From a virus: DNA of 20,272 nt. The stretch spans positions 1 through 20,272 of IMG/VR virus record IMGVR_UViG_3300010883_000685. One strand, 5' to 3'. Within the stretch, counting starts at the first letter, position 1. Every line of letters begins with the position of its first letter. The notes beneath the pieces were generated by a model. The model was not told where the DNA came from and ran no database searches. It worked only from the letters and a program-made list of their open reading frames with translations. The translations under genes were made by a program, and so were the position numbers. This document shows positions 16,459-20,272 of the stretch, piece by piece.

Positions 16459-17762
16459 GCTAATATCTTATTACCTTTTCCGAATAAAAACCTCATTCTC
16501 ATCATTAAACTATCGGCATAATCAGGCGACCTTCCTATGGATTGCTTGATTTCTTTCTTAGATAGTATAGCTAATTTACCATCTAAGTCAATATTTTTTC
16601 TTCTACACACCTCTAACTCCTCAATTATCTTGTTGCGAATGTCAATATCCTTCTCTTTTATTAAAATATTACCTGCATTTATCTGTTCTGCTAGTTTATA
16701 ATAGCATTGTGTCTTTAAATTTTGGTAATTCTCAGCCTTTATTGCTTTTGAGTTGTTTATAAAGGGAGTAACCCCTTTCATGTAATGAGAAAGGTATTGT
16801 CCTACTCCATCAGAATCAATCACTATATTCTTTCTGCTAATCCCATGCTTCTCTGCCAAATCTTTAATTAACATTTCAATATGATTGGCTGAACTTTTAT
16901 CTTCTGTAATTATTTCCTCAACAGTAAGTCCTTTCCAGCGAGTTATAACCATTTTATCACTACCCATTAAAGCTACATCACAAGAAAGGAACGCTTCTTC
17001 ATCTTCCACTACCTTATTCTTAAAAACATTCAACAAAGCTTCATATTCAAACAGCTTATCCTTCCCCTCATCATATTCCCAGTTACCATGAAGAAGTCTT
17101 TCCCTTGATACAGGGTCAAGTTTTCTTAACTGCTCTTCATAAAATCCAGATATATGGGGGTTATCCTTTAGTTTTGCCTGAACAAATCGCTGGTGACTAG
17201 GTAGATTATCGTCCCTCCACTGTTTATAGAAGTCATATACCCAGTTCTTAGCTGGATTACAACTCATAAGTATCTTTGGCCGAAGGCCAAATTTCGCTAA
17301 TTGGTAGCGAATCCTTGATGCAACGACATTTTTCGCTTTTTCAGTACATTGATTCACCTCATCAATAAATGCCCCAGATATTTCCAGTGAACCAAGTGAG
17401 TCAAAATTAGGGTCGGCTGGATATTGATAAAGGTCTTTCAATAGAATTTGGCTGCCATTTACAAATTCAATAACATTAGATTGGGCATTAAACTTATATA
17501 CCTCTCCTTTTTTAACATTCCAGTCAGAACAAACGGTAAAGAAAGAATTAAGGGTTGTCTCTTTTAATGTCTTTAGTACGGCACGACCCATTAACCAGCG
17601 AGTTCCAGGGTATCTTAAACAAGAATACAACAACCAGGCTGCTCCGAAGTAAGATTTCCCACCACCAGCACTTCCCCCAAAGAGAATCTCGGAAGACTTT
17701 TCGTCATGCAAATACTCCCAAGCCTCATGCTGCTTTATGGTTGGGGTGAAATCAATCTTCAT
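16449..17762 (-). CDS. terL: Terminase large subunit (packaging ATPase and nuclease)
   Basis: The motor that pumps DNA into the prohead and cuts the concatemer. Residues 29-37 form Walker A (GGSAGGGKS), and A131-FIDE135 forms Walker B with the catalytic glutamate. A coupling-type motif LMSCNPA lies at 165-171. The C-terminal RNase H-like nuclease has D262 (SCDVALMGSDK), D316/D318 (IVIDSDGVG) and D414/D417 (SPDYADSLMM). The 437-residue length and TPTIKQHEAWEYL opening are typical of terminases of the Terminase_3/6 type. AAGAGG lies just before the ATG, which overlaps the end of a small membrane-protein gene by 11 bases. It appears complete and active. Confidence 0.94.
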   Translation of the reverse strand: MKIDFTPTIKQHEAWEYLHDEKSSEILFGGSAGGGKSYFGAAWLLYSCLRYPGTRWLMGRAVLKTLKETTLNSFFTVCSDWNVKKGEVYKFNAQSNVIEFVNGSQILLKDLYQYPADPNFDSLGSLEISGAFIDEVNQCTEKAKNVVASRIRYQLAKFGLRPKILMSCNPAKNWVYDFYKQWRDDNLPSHQRFVQAKLKDNPHISGFYEEQLRKLDPVSRERLLHGNWEYDEGKDKLFEYEALLNVFKNKVVEDEEAFLSCDVALMGSDKMVITRWKGLTVEEIITEDKSSANHIEMLIKDLAEKHGISRKNIVIDSDGVGQYLSHYMKGVTPFINNSKAIKAENYQNLKTQCYYKLAEQINAGNILIKEKDIDIRNKIIEELEVCRRKNIDLDGKLAILSKKEIKQSIGRSPDYADSLMMRMRFLFGKGNKILAWG

Positions 17763-17910
17763 TCCTCTTTCTTAATTTAAGAATATAATTAAGAGGGGTC
17801 ATAAGAAGGTAGTGTGTAACTAAAAATATTAATACTATTGGTAAAATCCATATCATAAGGATAAATGCAAATATGACTGTGAATATTGGTAAATCTGGTG
17901 GTAAGTTCAT
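17752..17910 (-). CDS. Small membrane protein (52 aa)
   Basis: An open frame fitting exactly between the 121-aa gene and terL. Its ATG follows the upstream TAA with no gap (TAAATG), and its TGA overlaps the terL start by 11 bases. The product (MNLPPDLPIFTVIFAFILMI, then WILPIVLIFLVTHYLLM) has one long or two closely spaced membrane segments at about residues 9-37 and a basic tail (KLRKRNED), predicting the C-terminus inside the cell by the positive-inside rule. A holin-like or envelope role is conceivable, but nothing beyond hydrophobicity supports it. Codon use resembles the surrounding genes. Confidence 0.65.
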   Translation of the reverse strand: MNLPPDLPIFTVIFAFILMIWILPIVLIFLVTHYLLMTPLNYILKLRKRNED

Positions 17911-18276
17911 TTATAAAGCGTCTAGGTTAGATAACATTGTGTTTGGGTATGACAGTAAGAATGGTCTTGTAATGTTAAAGTTCTGCGTTTCTTCCACTAC
18001 CATTGGTTCATTTCCTGCTGGCCTTGTACTTGGTTCGTTAGCCCATTGAAATAATTGTATATAAGCAGAGCTTGATGACCCTAGTAACAATCTAATTTCT
18101 GCCATTGATAAATCGGCTATCTTGTAGTAAGGTGTTGATGAACTATCAAAAGGAAATCTTAACTCAAATCTTATTACTGAATTAGATTCGCTTCCACTTG
18201 CTTTCTCTCCTCTATCTGCTTCTGGAGTCATTACTTGGAATCTTAAATGCGATATTACTGCTGGTGGTGCTGCCAT
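17911..18276 (-). CDS. Hypothetical, possibly virion protein (121 aa)
   Basis: Unlike most genes here it is rich in Ala, Pro and Ser (MAAPPAVISHLRFQV) and contains strand-like segments (SNSVIRFELRFPF, PYYKIADLSMAEIRLLLG, AYIQLFQW) that suggest a small beta-rich structural domain. There are no cysteines, membrane spans or catalytic motifs. It lies alone in a 176-base A/T-rich leader after the small terminase and is immediately followed by the 52-aa membrane-protein gene. It could be a small structural or decoration protein, but I do not recognise its family. The start is supported by AATAATAAAATTATG, an A-rich leader like others here. Confidence 0.6.
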   Translation of the reverse strand: MAAPPAVISHLRFQVMTPEADRGEKASGSESNSVIRFELRFPFDSSSTPYYKIADLSMAEIRLLLGSSSSAYIQLFQWANEPSTRPAGNEPMVVEETQNFNITRPFLLSYPNTMLSNLDAL

Positions 18277-18452
18277 AATTTTATTATTTTAATTGATATT
18301 AATTTATTCTAAAAGGTTCTTGATATTGTAATTTATTTTTATTATGTTTGTAAACTCATTTGTTTTTCAGAGTATTTATTAATGATAAAGAAATGTATGT
18401 TATTTTGCTTGTCAAAATAGCTGTAAAACTATTAAAGTAGGGGATGTTATAT
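18277..18452. other. A/T-rich intergenic leader with promoter-like sites
   Basis: A 176-base non-coding gap between the small terminase and the 121-aa gene. It contains a good plus-strand TTG-N20-TATGTTTG match (18320-18350). On the minus strand a TTGACA lies 15 bases before TACATTTC (about 18395-18415), too close for the Bacteroidetes consensus. A weak AATAG...CTATT hairpin near 18416-18433 has no G/C-rich stem. No gene or strong terminator is visible. Confidence 0.45.
18320..18350 (+). promoter_or_regulatory. Promoter-like site pointing antisense to the small terminase
   Basis: TTG at 18320-18322, 20 bases, then TATGTTTG at 18343-18350, a full match to the Bacteroidetes TAnnTTTG -7 box with a -33 TTG. 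Transcription would run rightward through the small-terminase gene in antisense, with no plus-strand gene downstream. The DNA is very A/T rich, so a chance match is quite possible. Confidence 0.3.
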
Positions 18453-18917
18453 CTAAATATCATTCTCCTCTCCTTCAGGCTTAGTATAATTAAACACAAA
18501 TGAATCTCCTCCACTAGTAACATCAACCCTGTCTATTGCCATACCCTTCATCTTTGCAATATCTTGTAACAGTAATCTACAGATGTTTAAATCTCCACTT
18601 CTATAACCCTTGCTATATAAGTCGTACAACATCATTGTATGCTTATCAACCTCATATTGCTTCTCTTCATCAAACTGCTCTTTAAAATACTGTAAAGCTC
18701 TCTTGTAATAGATTGAAGCTTGTCTTCTTTGAATCCCCCAATTCTTATCACAATACTCAATAATATCAGTATATCTAACTCCTTGTAATACTAATTTAAC
18801 AACCTCAGAAGTCCTCTTATGGGCCTCCAGCTTAGTAGCTTTACCTTCAAATTTAGTCTGAACATTATCCAGACCAATGGCAGTTATATCAGCTTTAATA
18901 TCTATCTTTTCTTCCAT
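18453..18917 (-). CDS. terS: Terminase small subunit (probable)
   Basis: Small terminases recognise the packaging site and load the large subunit. Residues about 33-75 form a helix-turn-helix-type DNA-binding region (HKRTSEVVKLVLQGVRYTDI, then WGIQRRQASIYYKRA), followed by a charged helical hairpin at about 78-126 (QFDEEKQYEVDKHTMMLYDL, YSKGYRSGDLNICRLLLQDI) typical of the oligomerisation part, and a short acidic tail. The 154-residue length and its place as first gene of the block carrying terL fit well. A predicted promoter ends about 28 bases upstream, so it probably leads the packaging/tail transcript. The large repeat-rich gap just upstream is a natural candidate for its binding site. 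Confidence 0.78.
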   Translation of the reverse strand: MEEKIDIKADITAIGLDNVQTKFEGKATKLEAHKRTSEVVKLVLQGVRYTDIIEYCDKNWGIQRRQASIYYKRALQYFKEQFDEEKQYEVDKHTMMLYDLYSKGYRSGDLNICRLLLQDIAKMKGMAIDRVDVTSGGDSFVFNYTKPEGEENDI

Positions 18918-18924
18918 TTTATTT

Positions 18925-19004
18925 AGTGCATAATAATTATTTTACAAATATACAAAAAAGTTTCTTACATGTCAAGGTAATATGTTACATAAAGTGCATA
19001 ATAA
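18925..19004. repeat. Direct repeat AGTGCATAATAA flanking the terS promoter
   Basis: Two identical 12-base copies at 18925-18936 and 18993-19004, same orientation, 68 bases apart, one just downstream of the -7 box and one upstream of the -33 box. This arrangement could be an operator pair for a phage regulator. An 8-base inverted match (TATGCACT, 20196-20203) lies downstream of the other predicted minus-strand promoter. Function is inferred. Confidence 0.45.
18945..18975 (-). promoter_or_regulatory. Predicted promoter of the terminase/tail operon
   Basis: Read on the minus strand: TTG (18975-18973), 20-base spacer, TATATTTG (18952-18945), an exact match to the Bacteroidetes -33/-7 consensus (TTG, TAnnTTTG). 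The start site would fall near 18938, giving a leader of about 20 bases before the small-terminase ATG. The copies of AGTGCATAATAA on both sides may be regulatory. Confidence 0.6.
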
Positions 19005-19182
19005 CTGGGGGTTGAAAATCTAGTGTGAATATCAGACTACCCTGTAATACAGGTCTTCACAGGTAAATTGGAATTTTTTTTTATTTTTTTTTATTTATTG
19101 CCTTATATCCCCCCTGAAGACTATCTATTGACTTGTATTAGTGTAATATAATGTTTATGAATTGCTACCCTATACCTACCCC

Positions 19183-19206
19183 CTCTCTCTCTCTCTCTCT
19201 CTCTCT
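19183..19206. repeat. (CT)12 dinucleotide run
   Basis: Twelve consecutive CT units on the + strand (GA on the - strand), a perfect polypyrimidine mirror repeat able in principle to form triplex (H-DNA) and prone to slippage. It borders the start of the TACC-type tract. No coding role is visible. Confidence 0.9.
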
Positions 19207-19225
19207 TTGTTTCTTTGTTTGTTGT

Positions 19226-19480
19226 TTACTCTCTGCCTACTACCTACCTACTGACTACCTACCTACTGACTGACTACCTACCTACTACCTACCTATTGAC
19301 TACCCTACTACTACCCTACTACTACCCCCTACTATCTACCTATTGACTGCCTACCCTACCCCTACCCTCTACCTACCCCCTACCTACTGCCTACCCTCTA
19401 CCCCTTAACTCTACCCCCTACCTCTACCCTCTACCCCCTACCTATTAACTGCCTATTGACTGACTGCCTGACTGACTGAC
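19226..19480. repeat. TACC/CCCTA/TGAC low-complexity tract, G-rich on the minus strand
   Basis: About 255 bases built almost entirely from degenerate 4-6 base units: CTAC/TACC, CCCTACTA, CTACCCC and, at the right end, TGAC/TGCC. Between 19303 and 19438 the + strand carries 12 runs of three or more C (five of them CCCCC or CCCC), separated mostly by 2-9 bases, so the - strand reads like GGGTA/GGGGTA repeats and could form G-quadruplexes. The same units resume at 19526-19575 beyond the terminator and run into the last codons of the 89-aa gene. Confidence 0.85.
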
Positions 19481-19483
19481 AAT

Positions 19484-19527
19484 AAAAAAAAAGCATAAAA
19501 AAAGAGGGGACAAATTGCCCCCCCTCT
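19484..19527 (-). terminator. Intrinsic terminator after the two-gene right operon
   Basis: On the minus strand AGAGGGG (19527-19521) pairs with CCCCTCT (19509-19503) around an 11-base loop and is followed at once by a run of seven T (19503-19497, sharing its first base with the stem), then, after ATGC, nine more T (19492-19484). This is a strong Rho-independent terminator lying about 35 bases beyond the stop of the 89-aa gene. Confidence 0.8.
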
Positions 19528-19560
19528 CTACTGCCTACCTACTACCTACCTACTACCTGC

Positions 19561-19830
19561 CTACTCTACTACTTCAATACTTAATATGGTTGTATATTCT
19601 TGCCAGAAACTACCACCTGAAAATTTAATAGATAAATCATAGTCAATACAATTAGTATTAAGATAATCTTTTATTTTTGCTATCTTATTAACTTTGCCAT
19701 CTTCCTCTATTGCTACTCTGAATTTATTATCTTTTCTTTTATATCGGCTAAAGGTATTATATATTAACTTTTCTACCTTGTTTAGTTGTTCGTTTAGTTG
19801 TTCGTTTAGTTGTTTGTTTGTTGTTTCCAT
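19561..19830 (-). CDS. Hypothetical protein with QLNE repeats (89 aa)
   Basis: Not recognised. The N-terminus carries a short tandem repeat, QLNE-QLNE-QLNK, encoded by three near-identical 12-base units (19781-19816), leading into a helix (KVEKLIYNTFSRYKRK) that may form a short coiled coil. The rest is beta-like (NKFRVAIEEDGKVNKI, YDLSIKFSGGSFWQEYTTIL). The ATG has the leader AATAAACAAAATG, the same as the next gene upstream, and lies 5 bases after that gene's stop. The last codons (GTAGTAGAGTAG) merge into the low-complexity tract, suggesting the tract has expanded into the gene end or the gene end was recruited from it. Confidence 0.62.
   Translation of the reverse strand: METTNKQLNEQLNEQLNKVEKLIYNTFSRYKRKDNKFRVAIEEDGKVNKIAKIKDYLNTNCIDYDLSIKFSGGSFWQEYTTILSIEVVE
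19781..19816 (-). repeat. Tandem 12-base repeat inside a gene (3 units)
   Basis: Three consecutive units reading TTTAGTTGTTCG, TTTAGTTGTTCG, TTTAGTTGTTTG on the + strand. They are in frame with the 89-aa gene and encode QLNE/QLNE/QLNK (one unit = four codons), so copy-number change would not shift the frame. Confidence 0.9.
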
Positions 19831-19835
19831 TTTGT

Positions 19836-20129
19836 TTATTTATTTAGGTTAGTTAGTTTTATTTTGTTTTCTTTTATTTCTTTTTCTATTTCTTGCCTAT
19901 TCATTAACATAAATTGATATAAGTACTTAGATGTTGTTCGGCTATACTCTAAAGCATAAGTATCTAACAATATATTTTTAGTATTATTTTTATACTCTAT
20001 TGTTGCAATTATAGTATCATAACTTTGGAATATGTGTTTACAATAATCTTTTTTTGTTTGTATTGTTTCAAATTGGTTAGCAATAAAATTGCCGTTTCTA
20101 CTTCTTAAATTTTTTGTTTTTGTTTTCAT
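19836..20129 (-). CDS. Hypothetical small phage protein (97 aa)
   Basis: First gene of the right-hand minus-strand operon. The N-terminus is basic (MKTKTKNLRSRNGNF). The centre has FQSYDTIIATIEYKNN, then TYALEYSRTTSKYLYQFMLM. This layout (a SYxTIxA-x-I strand pair followed by YSRTTSKYLYxF) recurs in small uncharacterised phage proteins; I know of no function. The C-terminus is a charged helix (RQEIEKEIKENKIKLTNLNK). The ATG is preceded by AATAAACAAAATG, and a consensus promoter lies about 95 bases upstream. Position outside the structural block and a strong terminator downstream suggest a separately timed, perhaps early, unit. Confidence 0.62.
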   Translation of the reverse strand: MKTKTKNLRSRNGNFIANQFETIQTKKDYCKHIFQSYDTIIATIEYKNNTKNILLDTYALEYSRTTSKYLYQFMLMNRQEIEKEIKENKIKLTNLNK

Positions 20130-20272
20130 TTTGTTTATTTTTAATTATTATTTGTTGTTTGTTTTATCTTTGTTTTATTAAATTGTTTGTTAATATATGC
20201 ACTATTAAATTATTTACTTTGTCAAAACTATTTAATTTATTATTGTGCAAAGGTTCGCAATTTAACGGATAT
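20130..20272. other. Leader and promoter region at the right edge
   Basis: Non-coding, T-rich on the + strand. It contains the predicted minus-strand promoter at 20223-20250 and an inverted copy of the AGTGCATA element (20196-20203). The last 20 bases reach the window edge with no gene visible. Confidence 0.5.
20223..20250 (-). promoter_or_regulatory. Predicted promoter of the right two-gene operon
   Basis: Minus strand: TTG (20250-20248), 17-base spacer, TAGTTTTG (20230-20223), matching TTG / TAnnTTTG of Bacteroidetes promoters at the short end of the usual spacing. It would start RNA near 20216, about 87 bases before the ATG of the 97-aa gene. Confidence 0.5.

Larger units (their letters stand above)
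18918..19560. other. Gene-free region upstream of the small terminase
   Basis: About 640 bases without a credible gene. From left to right it holds the terS promoter and 12-base repeats, a small inverted repeat CCTGT-AAT-ACAGG (19041-19053), two T9 tracts separated by one A (19074-19092), the (CT)12 run, the TACC/CCCTA/TGAC tract, and the minus-strand terminator. Stops occur in all frames of the tract. It separates two minus-strand operons, so at least 19010-19480 is probably not part of any needed message. Confidence 0.7.

Noticed and set aside
19226-19480. CRISPR-like array
   Set aside because: Units are 4-8 bases, degenerate and without regular spacers, so this is a low-complexity tract and not a repeat-spacer array.
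20240-20272. Possible tRNA end (GGTTCGCA)
   Set aside because: GGTTCG occurs without a matching acceptor or anticodon arm, so no tRNA can be folded from the visible bases.

Overview
The window looks like part of a tailed-phage genome (siphovirus-like) infecting a member of the Bacteroidetes, probably an aquatic or marine flavobacterium. The reasons are: very A+T-rich DNA, A-rich leaders before start codons with few strong Shine-Dalgarno sites, promoter-like sites of the Bacteroidetes type (TTG, 17-20 nt, TAnnTTTG), and tail proteins of a kind typical of Bacteroidetes phages, one carrying the CTDPxAxNYD...DDGxC motif common in marine Bacteroidetes proteins. No integrase, repressor, tRNA, rRNA or CRISPR array was seen. 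The host assignment is inference.

Left arm (1-3158, + strand): a tightly packed replication/recombination module. It holds the end of a probable replication protein, a T7 gp4-like primase-helicase (559 aa), two unknown small genes, a DUF3310-type protein, a small zinc-ribbon protein and a RusA-type Holliday-junction resolvase. Most stops and starts overlap, so this is probably one operon entering from the left.

Main block (3127-18917, - strand, read right to left): packaging and tail genes in the order small terminase, 121-aa protein, 52-aa membrane protein, large terminase, 153-aa protein, a tail-assembly-chaperone-like pair joined by a probable -1 frameshift on a T9 run, 54-aa Zn protein, tail-terminator-like protein with the CTDP motif, gp10-like tail-completion protein, 461-aa tail protein, 1424-aa baseplate-hub/adhesin fusion, 1362-aa TP901-type tape measure, then three small proteins (77, 86 and 111 aa). 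The last overlaps the end of rusA tail to tail. Portal, protease, capsid and an obvious major tail protein are absent, and the hub precedes the tape measure. Both points are unusual for siphophages.

Right arm (18918-20272): a roughly 640-bp gene-free stretch holds the predicted promoter of the terminase/tail operon, T9-A-T9 tracts, a (CT)12 run, and about 300 bp of TACC/CCCTA/TGAC low-complexity repeats with C-runs on the + strand (G-runs on the - strand). A strong minus-strand intrinsic terminator lies beside it. It ends a two-gene operon of small unknown proteins (97 and 89 aa) that has its own promoter near the right edge. The tract sits directly upstream of the small terminase, so it is a candidate packaging site, origin or other cis-acting element; that is inference.

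Most noteworthy: the probable frameshift in the tail chaperone locus, the telomere-like/G-quadruplex-prone repeat tract, the host-type CTDP motif on a tail-terminator-like protein, the C1q/TNF-like jelly roll inside the hub protein, and two small genes (54 and 52 aa) that are easily missed.
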